A stretch of 5,365 nucleotides of DNA, taken from assembly GCA_946885645.1 (NCBI GenBank), contig CAMPGU010000283.1:1-5365 (forward strand), given 5' to 3'. Below the pieces are notes generated by a model. It searched no databases. It saw nothing but the letters and a program-made list of their open reading frames with translations, and was not told the origin of the DNA. Shown here one piece after another: positions 1 to 5,318 of this stretch (within the stretch, counting starts at the first letter, position 1; each line of letters begins with the position of its first letter). This stretch comes from an uncultured Haloferula sp. (lineage in GTDB: Bacteria; Verrucomicrobiota; Verrucomicrobiae; Verrucomicrobiales; Akkermansiaceae). The position numbers were made by a program, and so were the translations under genes.

Positions 1-211
1 GTTCCCCGGCACCGAGTCCGCGCGCCCTGGCAATCGCGGCTTCCAGTTCCGCCGGAGTACCGCGCTCGGACAGCATGCGTTCGAGCGCGGCCTTCTTCGG
101 GGGGAGGGAATCAAGCCCATCCCCTTCCAGCTTCGCCTCCGGTTCCTGCGCGACGGCCGCGATGGTACCTAGCAGCAGCACCGCGGTTCGGAGCGTTCCG
201 GAGAGCGACAT
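1..211 (-). CDS. Secreted protein of unknown function, N-terminal 70 residues (runs off the left edge)
   Basis: An open frame begins at ATG 211-209 and is still open at base 1, so only the first 70 residues are present. The start of the protein looks like a classical Sec signal peptide: a short N-region with one Arg (residue 8), a hydrophobic core (residues 10-20, AVLLLGTIAAV) and a type I peptidase site AVA|Q between residues 21 and 22. The mature part begins acidic (QEPEAKLEGD), then has a KK-containing charged stretch and an amphipathic, helix-favouring segment rich in Ala, Glu and Arg (about residues 38-66). No catalytic motif is visible and I do not recognise the family. The ATG lies 5 nt after the TGA of the LysM lipoprotein gene, so the two are probably translationally coupled. 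A TTG overlapping that stop (220-218) is a less likely alternative start. The two products may share a job in the envelope, but that is inference. Confidence 0.72.
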   Translation of the reverse strand, partial: MSLSGTLRTAVLLLGTIAAVAQEPEAKLEGDGLDSLPPKKAALERMLSERGTPAELEAAIARARGLGAGE

Positions 212-216
212 GAGGG

Positions 217-828
217 TCAAGGGATGCGCAGCTTCGAGCCGAGCACCACGGTGTCGGACTTCATGCCGTTGGCTTGCTTCACGGCTTCGATGCTCACTCC
301 GTATTTACGGCTGATCTTCGCGAGCGTGTCGCCTGCCACCACCTGGTGAGTTTTTCCGCCGGCGGCGGGCACCGATCTGGCGACGGGGCCGGACGAGCCG
401 GGAATGACGAGCTGCTTGCCAAGCACCACCGTGTCGCTGGTCATGCCGTTGGCCTGCTTGATCGCGGCGGCGCTTGTGCCATAGGAGCGGGCGATGCCGC
501 TAAGGGTATCTCCGCGCACCACGGTGTGGGTGGTGCTGGCGGCTGCAGGAGTGGAGGCTTCCGGAGCCACGGGGGTCGCGCCCGCGGCACCTGCACCGCT
601 TTCTTCGTAGGCTGCCTGGGAATAGGTGGGATTATCGGCAGGAGGGTTGACCGGTTGATAGGGCACGGACTCGGCGGAGCCTTCACCCGGCACACCGTAC
701 GGATTTGAAGTATCGTAGCCCGCTTCTCCGCCGGCGGTGTCGTAGTTCTCTTCGCCCTTCTTGAAGAACGAGCAGGAGGAAAGGGTGGCGGCGGCGGTTG
801 CGAGGACGAGGTAGCGTGTCGGACTCAT
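217..828 (-). CDS. Lipoprotein with two C-terminal LysM domains (probable peptidoglycan-binding protein)
   Basis: The protein has 203 residues. Residues 1-18 form a lipoprotein signal peptide (Arg5, then a hydrophobic core) ending in the lipobox L-S-S-C, with Cys19 as the predicted lipidated residue, so the protein should be membrane anchored. Residues 20-99 are a low-complexity spacer rich in Gly, Tyr, Pro, Ala, Ser and Thr with no visible fold. Two LysM domains follow, at about 100-143 and 160-203. Both carry the family pattern: a V-x-x-GDTL turn, an I-[AS]-R-x-YG helix, an [IV]-KQANGM segment and a final LG-x-x-L-x-IP strand. LysM domains bind N-acetylglucosamine-containing glycans, so wall binding is likely. 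There is no catalytic domain (no NlpC/P60, M23 peptidase or amidase), so it is either a structural or targeting protein or works with a partner. The ATG at 828-826 gives a complete signal peptide, but no Shine-Dalgarno precedes it. The gene is 108 nt after tatD and 5 nt before the next secreted protein. Confidence 0.92.
   Translation of the reverse strand: MSPTRYLVLATAAATLSSCSFFKKGEENYDTAGGEAGYDTSNPYGVPGEGSAESVPYQPVNPPADNPTYSQAAYEESGAGAAGATPVAPEASTPAAASTTHTVVRGDTLSGIARSYGTSAAAIKQANGMTSDTVVLGKQLVIPGSSGPVARSVPAAGGKTHQVVAGDTLAKISRKYGVSIEAVKQANGMKSDTVVLGSKLRIP
220..531 (-). repeat. Tandem LysM-coding repeat, 180-nt period
   Basis: The DNA encoding the two LysM domains (400-531 and 220-351) is internally repeated with an exact offset of 180 nt (60 codons). 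The best-conserved part is 241-280 against 421-460, which includes an identical 10-mer at 261-270 and 441-450. It encodes KQANGM-x-SDTVVLG in both copies. The first copy is followed by a Ser/Gly/Pro/Ala linker of about 16 residues. Conservation at the nucleotide level suggests a fairly recent duplication or ongoing homogenisation, although high GC and shared codon preference also contribute. Confidence 0.75.
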
Positions 829-893
829 GGATTTGGCTTGGCAGGATTAACAAGCGGCGGCGAGCTTGGAAAGCACCGACGCGCCGGGTGGAA

Positions 894-936
894 AACGAAA
901 CAGCGAAGCAGGTTCGTTCAATTGTGCCGGAACGAA
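894..936 (-). repeat. Three alternating AACGAA/TTCGTT arms after tatD, able to form two competing hairpins
   Basis: On the plus strand AACGAA lies at 894-899, TTCGTT at 913-918 and AACGAA again at 931-936. Read as the minus-strand transcript, the order is arm 1 (936-930, TTCGTTC), arm 2 (919-913, GAACGAA) and arm 3 (899-894, TTCGTT). Arms 1 and 2 form a perfect 7-bp stem with a 10-nt loop that starts directly after the tatD stop codon. Arms 2 and 3 form a 6-bp stem followed by TTCC, so the arm ends in a short T tract (four T, the first two inside the arm). The two stems exclude each other. This could be a weak intrinsic terminator or attenuator between tatD and the LysM gene, or an operator. 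The stems are short and AT-containing, so chance is possible. Confidence 0.35.
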
Positions 937-1743
937 TCAACGCGGGAATCGGAAGAAGTCCAATGCGTTCGCCGTCGTCGCCGCAGCCAATCGATCCAGA
1001 GACTCGTCACGGGCGGTTGCGAGATGTTCGGCGACGTGCCGGACGTAGGCGGGTTCGTTGCGCTTTCCGCGATGCGGCATCGGGGCGAGGTAGGGCGAGT
1101 CGGTCTCCAGCATGAAGCTTCCGTCGGGCAGGGCCGCCGCCACGGCAAGTACCTCCGGCGCATTCTTGAAGGTGATCACCCCGCCGAAAGACACCAGACC
1201 GCCGAGGGCAAGCACTTCACGGGCATTCTCTTCCGGGCCGATGAAGCAGTGGAAGACGGCGCGCACCTTTTCCGCGTGCCTCTTATAGATAGCGAGGGCA
1301 TCGCGGAAGGAGGCGTCGCCGCTCTTGTCGCGCGTGTGGATCACCACGTTCAGGCCGGCTTCCCGCGCGAGTTCGAAGTGCGCGTCGAGGAACGCGCGCT
1401 GCCGGTTGCGGAAGCTTTCCTCGTCCCATCCCTCCGGAGCCGGGTGGTAGTAGTCCAAGCCGGTCTCGCCGATCCCGCACACGCTCGGATCGGAGGCATG
1501 CGGGCGCAGATGGCCGATGGCATCGTCCGGTGCCTCGTGAACTTCGCAGGGGTGGATGCCGATGCAGACGGCGACCTCCGGATGGATACGGGCGATCTCC
1601 AGATTGGCCTGCAGATCATCGAGCCCCGTCACCAGGCTGACCATCCGTGTCACCCCTGCTTCGCGGGCACGGGCGATGAGCGTGGAAATTTCCTCGCGAT
1701 CGAACTTGTGACTCGCGAGGTGGCAGTGGGAATCGGTCAGCAC
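937..1743 (-). CDS. TatD-family metal-dependent DNase/hydrolase
   Basis: With a GTG start at 1743-1741 the protein has 268 residues, the normal size for the family (about 255-270). It should fold as an amidohydrolase-like TIM barrel. All expected metal ligands are visible: the H-x-H pair in DSHCHL (His6, His8), Glu93 in GIGETGLDYY, His136 in VVIHTRD, His165 in VFHCFIG and Asp215 in LETDSPYLAP. The family features PHRGKRNEP (223-231) and a terminal T-x-NA-x-x-FF (about 257-264) are also present. TatD proteins are cytosolic Mg2+-dependent nucleases with 3'-5' exonuclease activity linked to DNA repair and turnover; they are not part of the Tat translocon. The open frame extends further upstream, but that part overlaps the transporter gene and is not TatD-like. 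The GTG places the barrel's first strand right at the N-terminus and leaves 26 nt after the transporter stop. No clear ribosome binding site is seen. The sequence alone does not separate TatD from the YcfH and YjjV subgroups, so no symbol is given. Confidence 0.93.
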   Translation of the reverse strand: MLTDSHCHLASHKFDREEISTLIARAREAGVTRMVSLVTGLDDLQANLEIARIHPEVAVCIGIHPCEVHEAPDDAIGHLRPHASDPSVCGIGETGLDYYHPAPEGWDEESFRNRQRAFLDAHFELAREAGLNVVIHTRDKSGDASFRDALAIYKRHAEKVRAVFHCFIGPEENAREVLALGGLVSFGGVITFKNAPEVLAVAAALPDGSFMLETDSPYLAPMPHRGKRNEPAYVRHVAEHLATARDESLDRLAAATTANALDFFRFPR

Positions 1744-1769
1744 GCGCGCAGGTGATAAGGCCCCGTCCG

Positions 1770-3614
1770 TCAGTCTTGCAAGTAGGTCTTCGGCCGGTAG
1801 GCGAGGGCGAAGGGAATATACAGCACCGTCGTGCCGAGCATCAGCCAGGTGAAGAACTTGAAATACTCCGCTCCCTCCAGTTTGGTTTGCCCGCCGGAGA
1901 ACGCCTTCGCCGTGTAAGTCGTTTCGGTGACCGCCTTGGCTTCCTGGAGTCCCAGCGCCGCCTTGCGCCGGGCAAGCCAGGAGCGATCCTCCTCGGTTGC
2001 GGCAGGCTTCTGGATCGTGACGGTCAGCCCTTGGTCCCATCGGGTGCCGGGGGTGCGGTCGGGGCCGTCGCTCATGATGCGGAATGAACCCGCGTCGATG
2101 ATTTCGTAGCGGATCGCATTGCCCCACGCGTCCTTGCCCAGATCCCCGATTTCGGCCGTGGAATCGAGCCGGTCGCCCGCCTCGCGTGCAGCGCTTTGCA
2201 CGGTGCCTGCCGCCCGCTGGTATGCAGCCTGTCCCGGGATCTCCAGTTCATCCATGGCACCGCTCTCGAGCCTCGCGATGAAGTCGTCCTCGTTGCCGGT
2301 GACGCCGTCGTAGCCGCCGAGGATCACGGTGCGTGGGTCCCTTTGCCATCCGGCCGGCAGGCTCGCGATCGCGGCGTCCAGTTGCTCCGCGGCCGCGCTG
2401 GGAATCTGGATGTGGTGATTGATCCGCGAGGTGAGCATGTTCCCCACGAATACCGACAGCAAATAGAGGGACATGATCATCGACTTCATGTTCTTCGGCG
2501 CCTGCGTGTAGGCGAACTCCAGCCCGACGATGGAGACCATGATCTCCGATGCCGTGATGAGCGCGTAAGCGAGGAACTGCCAGCCGATGGACGGTTTCCC
2601 TCCGCCGTCGATCCATGTCTGGATGAGCGCCGAAAGGCCGAAAGTCGCCACCATCAGCACGAAGCCGATGCCGATCTTCCGCAGCGGCGTCAGGCGGAAG
2701 ACGCGGCCGATCGCGGGGTACACCGCGAAGGTGAAAAGCGGGATGAAGGTCAGGATCAGGATCGGATTGACCGCCTGGATCTGGGACTCCAGCCAAGTGG
2801 TCCCCAGGAAATTCCGATCCATCTGCGCGGCTTGGAAGACCCATGAGGATCCCGTTTGATCGTAAAGCGCCCAAAAGGCGGCGATGAAAAGGAAGAGCGG
2901 GATCAGCTTGGCCAGCGCGAACAGGCCCTCCCGTGAGAAGAGCTCGCGGAAGAACTTGAGCCCGCCTGCGGGAACGTGGACGAACTTGTTCCGCCCCATC
3001 CAGAAAAGCACGGTCGCGATCGCCATCAGCACCCCGGGCACGCCGAAGGCCCAGTGCGGCCCGTACCATTGCAGCAGCCACGGCGTGAGCAGCGTCGAGA
3101 CGAAGGAGCCGAGATTGATGGAGAAGTAGAACCAATTGTAGATCCGCGTGATCAGGTGGGAGTTCCGCGAGCCGAATTGATCCCCCACGTGGGCGGAAAC
3201 GCAGGGCTTGATGCCGCCGGAGCCCAGGCAGATCAGCGCGAGCCCCGCGAAGAGCCACCACTGCGACTGACCGAACATCCCCATGCATGCCAGGGCGGCA
3301 TGCCCGAGGCAGTAAACGACGGAAAGGACGATGATGGTCCGGTACTTCCCTAGGAAAATATCACTGAGGAGGGCGCCGAAGAGCGGCGTGAAATAGACCC
3401 ACGCCGCGAAGGAGTGGTAGTGCTCCGTCGCCTCCGCATTGCTCATCGGGGTCCCGCCCTTGCCATCCATCAGCCAGAGATACTTCGCCATGAAGATCAC
3501 CAGGATGGTCCGCATCCCGTAGAAGGAGAATCGCTCCGCGGCTTCGTTCGAGATGATGTAGGGGATGCCGGGCGGCATCCGGTCGGTATCGACGGGAGCG
3601 GTACGATGGGACAT
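1770..3614 (-). CDS. Proton-coupled oligopeptide transporter (POT/PTR2, MFS) with a large periplasmic insertion
   Basis: This is a 614-residue inner-membrane transporter expected to take up di- and tripeptides by proton symport. POT hallmarks are clear. They include ExxER in TM1 (Glu24, Glu27, Arg28 in NEAAERFSFYG), PTR2 signature 1 (about 80-106, GALLSDIFLGKYRT), GGIKPCVSAHVGDQF (133-147, with the TM4 Lys136) and signature 2 FYFSINLGS (162-170). QTGSSWVFQA (253-262, TM7), SEIMVSIVGLEF (356-367, TM10, Glu357) and the adjoining YTQAPKNMKSM follow. I count 12 helices. The extra HA/HB pair of many bacterial POTs is absent, and the wording is close to animal PepT1. Residues about 398-582, between TM11 and TM12, form a hydrophilic insertion predicted to be periplasmic; 490-534 look like a type II secretion pseudopilin C-terminus. 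Bacterial POTs usually have about 450-530 residues. The ATG at 3614 is chosen because the conserved region starts near residue 14; ATG 3578 is possible. The frame is open further upstream, but that part has no POT-like sequence. Confidence 0.93.
   Translation of the reverse strand: MSHRTAPVDTDRMPPGIPYIISNEAAERFSFYGMRTILVIFMAKYLWLMDGKGGTPMSNAEATEHYHSFAAWVYFTPLFGALLSDIFLGKYRTIIVLSVVYCLGHAALACMGMFGQSQWWLFAGLALICLGSGGIKPCVSAHVGDQFGSRNSHLITRIYNWFYFSINLGSFVSTLLTPWLLQWYGPHWAFGVPGVLMAIATVLFWMGRNKFVHVPAGGLKFFRELFSREGLFALAKLIPLFLFIAAFWALYDQTGSSWVFQAAQMDRNFLGTTWLESQIQAVNPILILTFIPLFTFAVYPAIGRVFRLTPLRKIGIGFVLMVATFGLSALIQTWIDGGGKPSIGWQFLAYALITASEIMVSIVGLEFAYTQAPKNMKSMIMSLYLLSVFVGNMLTSRINHHIQIPSAAAEQLDAAIASLPAGWQRDPRTVILGGYDGVTGNEDDFIARLESGAMDELEIPGQAAYQRAAGTVQSAAREAGDRLDSTAEIGDLGKDAWGNAIRYEIIDAGSFRIMSDGPDRTPGTRWDQGLTVTIQKPAATEEDRSWLARRKAALGLQEAKAVTETTYTAKAFSGGQTKLEGAEYFKFFTWLMLGTTVLYIPFALAYRPKTYLQD
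2013..2147 (-). other. Pseudopilin G (T2SSG)-like segment inside the transporter's periplasmic loop
   Basis: These bases encode residues 490-534 of the POT transporter. The order of conserved residues is L-G-KDAWGN (492-499), Tyr503, then F-R-I (511-513), S515, GPD (517-519), GT (523-524) and Asp527, followed by a hydrophobic beta-like stretch. This follows the C-terminal pattern of GspG-type major pseudopilins, KDPWGN...Y...F-x-I-x-S-x-G-x-DG...GT-x-x-D, where the final loop binds calcium. The N-terminal prepilin helix and prepilin peptidase site are absent, so it cannot assemble as a pilin. The acidic loop here is degenerate: Arg520 replaces the usual Gly after GPD, and W-D-Q stands in place of D-D/A-D. 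The similarity is pattern-based and was not tested by a profile search. Confidence 0.55.
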
Positions 3615-3726
3615 GCAGTGGTGTTTTACGGAGCTTGAAACGGACGCTAGGAGCTGCCTTTCCCCTCGTAAAGCGTCGTGACGCGCCCCGCGAAAGCAGG
3701 AAACGCGCCTGTCCCGCATCCGGCCT
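3615..3726 (-). other. Intergenic gap between fabH and the transporter gene, with a small palindrome
   Basis: This 112-nt gap is wide enough for a promoter or transcript end. It holds a perfect 12-bp palindrome, GCGTCGTGACGC, at 3673-3684. In the minus-strand transcript it can form a 4-bp stem with a 4-nt loop followed by TTTA, which is too weak to call a terminator with confidence. A second short stem (CCTGC/GCGGG with a TTTC loop) lies just upstream of it. An AGGGGAAAGG purine run occurs about 40 nt before the chosen transporter ATG, but no in-frame start codon lies at a suitable distance after it. I see no convincing sigma70-type promoter. Confidence 0.3.
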
Positions 3727-4731
3727 TCACCATCTCACCGCGGCGGCGGCCCAGGTCAGCCCCGCGCCGAAAACCACCAGGACCACATGATCCCCGCGCT
3801 TGATCGCGCCGGAACGATTCGCTTCATCCAGGGCGATCGCGACGGCGGCAGCGGAGGTATTCCCGTATTTCTCGAGATTGACGAAGACCCGCTCCCGCGG
3901 GACGGCGAGGCGGTCCGCGATGGCATCGATGATCCGTAGATTCGCCTGGTGCGGCACCACCAGCGCGATGTCCTCCGCTTTCAGGCCCGCCCGCTCGATG
4001 ACGAGCTCGGCGGATTCCTTCATCCGGTTCACCGCGTGTTTGAAGACTTCCTTGCCCATCATCGACAGGCTCGCCAAGCGCTGGTCGGCATTATCCTTCG
4101 TGATCGGGCAGGCCGAGCCGCCGCCGGGGATGTTCAGCAGGTGGGTCAGTCGCCCGTCGGTGCCCATCTCGGTCGCGACAATCGAGCCTTCCTCCGGCGC
4201 GGCCCGCCGCAGCACCGCGGCTCCGGCTCCGTCGCCGAAAAGAACGCAGGTCGTGCGGTCCTCCCAATTGATGAACGAGGAGAGCTTTTCCGCACCGATG
4301 ATCAGCGCGTTCTTGAAGGCACCGTCCGAGATCAGGCGCTTCGCGATTTTCATCGCATAGAGGAATCCCGAGCAGGCGGCGGAAATATCGAAAGCCACGG
4401 CCCCCAGGGCACCGATCTGCTGCTGCACATAGCAGGCGGTGGCGGGCGTCAGGGTATCGGGCGTGATGGTTGCCACGATGATCAGCTCCACTTCGGAAGC
4501 TTCCAGTCCCGCTTGTTCCAGAGCCCGCTGCCCGGCCTTCGCCGCCATGTGGGAGGTGAATTCACCCTCGGCGGCGACCCGGCGCTCCCGGATGCCCGTC
4601 CGGGCGACAATCCACTCGTCGGAAGTCTCGACGATCTTTTCGAGCTCGGCGTTCGTGAGGATCCTCTCGGGCACATAGCTGCCGGTCCCGGCAATGCAGA
4701 CCTGATGCGGAGAAGAGTGGGCGTCGCTCAT
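3727..4731 (-). CDS. fabH: Beta-ketoacyl-[acyl-carrier-protein] synthase III (FabH)
   Basis: The product is 334 residues, the usual length for FabH. This cytosolic enzyme condenses an acyl-CoA primer (typically acetyl-CoA) with malonyl-ACP to begin type II fatty acid synthesis. The thiolase-fold catalytic triad is complete: Cys120 in DISAACSGFLY, His261 in VVPHQANLRI and Asn291 in EKYGNTSAA. Other FabH landmarks are GTGSYVPE near the N-terminus (15-22), TSDEWIVARTGIRERR (36-51), FGDGAGAAVL (165-174) and FGAGLTWAA near the C-terminus (321-329). The His-Asn pair and the GIRER segment distinguish it from elongating synthases FabB/FabF. The ATG at 4731-4729 is chosen because the conserved fold begins about 10 residues later; the upstream in-frame extension to about 5010 overlaps the preceding gene and is not FabH-like. 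No Shine-Dalgarno is visible. The usual partners plsX, rpmF, fabD, fabG and acpP are not within this window. Confidence 0.97.
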   Translation of the reverse strand: MSDAHSSPHQVCIAGTGSYVPERILTNAELEKIVETSDEWIVARTGIRERRVAAEGEFTSHMAAKAGQRALEQAGLEASEVELIIVATITPDTLTPATACYVQQQIGALGAVAFDISAACSGFLYAMKIAKRLISDGAFKNALIIGAEKLSSFINWEDRTTCVLFGDGAGAAVLRRAAPEEGSIVATEMGTDGRLTHLLNIPGGGSACPITKDNADQRLASLSMMGKEVFKHAVNRMKESAELVIERAGLKAEDIALVVPHQANLRIIDAIADRLAVPRERVFVNLEKYGNTSAAAVAIALDEANRSGAIKRGDHVVLVVFGAGLTWAAAAVRW

Positions 4732-4781
4732 GAACGGGGCGGACTGTGAAAACCGGGGGGCAGGGTGGCAAGTGCGAAGGC
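4732..4781 (-). other. Short intergenic spacer upstream of fabH
   Basis: This 50-nt gap separates the stop codon of the two-helix membrane protein from the fabH ATG. In the transcript direction it is pyrimidine-rich, with a run of six C. I see no hairpin, no Shine-Dalgarno and no recognisable promoter, so co-transcription of the two genes is possible but not demonstrated. Confidence 0.4.
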
Positions 4782-5276
4782 TCAGGGAGCCGGGGAAGCT
4801 TTCGGGGAGAGGTAGGAGCTGTGCCTGTTTCTCGATCTCGCAAGCAGCCGCACCCAGATTCCCAGCCAGGCGACCAGGAAGAGCCAGGTGGGGAGGTAGG
4901 CTCCGCGCACCCGCATGACCGGATCCTTCCGGTTTTCGAGTTCCGGAAGCCAGACCTTGCGAAGCCGGGGATCCGCTTTTCCCCGTTCGTCGGTGCCCAC
5001 ATAACTGCAATTCGCGGCCAGCTCATCCAGCCATGTGGCACCGACCGCGCCGGCAGAGAGCCCCAGCATCCACGAGCCGGACTCGTCCGGAACCCCTCCC
5101 CGGATGGTGTTTTCAGATGACCAGTCCTTCCATGAGCCGCGGTGGATGGTCCGGATGAGGGAGGTATTGATGTGCGAATCGATCGTCAGCCAGACAAGGA
5201 ACCCTGTCACCAGCAGCCCCAGCCAGAAGGCCTTTGAATGGAGAAACCACAACCGGGGCAGGGAGGGAGCATGCAT
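4782..5276 (-). CDS. Small protein with two predicted membrane helices, unknown family
   Basis: From ATG 5276-5274 the product is 164 residues. It has a first hydrophobic helix at about 17-32 (FWLGLLVTGFLVWLTI), a hydrophilic central region of roughly 95 residues and a second helix at about 127-146 (YLPTWLFLVAWLGIWVRLL), followed by a basic tail RSRNRH. The positive-inside rule puts both ends in the cytoplasm and the central region outside the membrane. That region contains a small hydrophobic patch (about 69-82, glycine/alanine-rich), a single Cys (90) and many charged residues near 95-124. It has no recognisable enzymatic motif. I do not recognise the family, although the Trp-rich helix style recalls small hypothetical proteins of Verrucomicrobiota. 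A TTG at 5318 would add 14 residues containing two Cys; the ATG is preferred. Codon use and reading-frame length suggest a real gene. It lies 50 nt upstream of fabH on the same strand. Confidence 0.72.
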   Translation of the reverse strand: MHAPSLPRLWFLHSKAFWLGLLVTGFLVWLTIDSHINTSLIRTIHRGSWKDWSSENTIRGGVPDESGSWMLGLSAGAVGATWLDELAANCSYVGTDERGKADPRLRKVWLPELENRKDPVMRVRGAYLPTWLFLVAWLGIWVRLLARSRNRHSSYLSPKASPAP

Positions 5277-5318
5277 GCAGACGCATAGACTGTCATGAAG
5301 CGGATATTCTTCAGGCAA

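Noticed and set aside
838..1755. Long plus-strand open frame (305 codons) across tatD
   Set aside because: It lies antisense to a TatD gene with all metal ligands intact. The product is rich in Arg, Gly and His without a recognisable domain, which is typical of shadow frames in high-GC DNA.
1744..2127. N-terminal extension of tatD upstream of GTG 1743
   Set aside because: The extension overlaps the transporter's coding sequence and shows no TatD similarity. The conserved DSHCHL strand sits at the N-terminus in family members, so a start near 1743 fits.
2248..3288. Long minus-strand frame overlapping the transporter (346 codons)
   Set aside because: It is in a different frame from the POT gene and encodes an Arg/Ala/His/Pro-rich product with no membrane helices. 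It is a GC-driven shadow.
3643..3672. Possible sigma70-like promoter TTTACG-17 nt-TAGCGT before the transporter gene
   Set aside because: Both hexamers match the consensus poorly, and the hit is no better than expected by chance in a gap of this size.
3673..3684. Palindrome GCGTCGTGACGC considered as the fabH terminator
   Set aside because: As RNA it gives only a 4-bp stem and is followed by just three U and then A, so it is too weak to annotate as a terminator.
3949..4749. Long plus-strand open frame (266 codons) across fabH
   Set aside because: It lies antisense to a complete fabH with an intact catalytic triad. The translation is low-complexity Arg/Gly/His/Asp without domain features.
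4732..5010. N-terminal extension of fabH to about 5010
   Set aside because: The extra residues are Arg/Gly/Pro-rich, overlap the upstream membrane protein gene and are not FabH-like. ATG 4731 gives a normal-length enzyme.
5269..5278. 10-bp palindrome GCATGCATGC spanning the start of the two-helix protein
   Set aside because: It is a simple repeat of GCAT containing the start codon. There is no second copy or flanking symmetry to suggest an operator.
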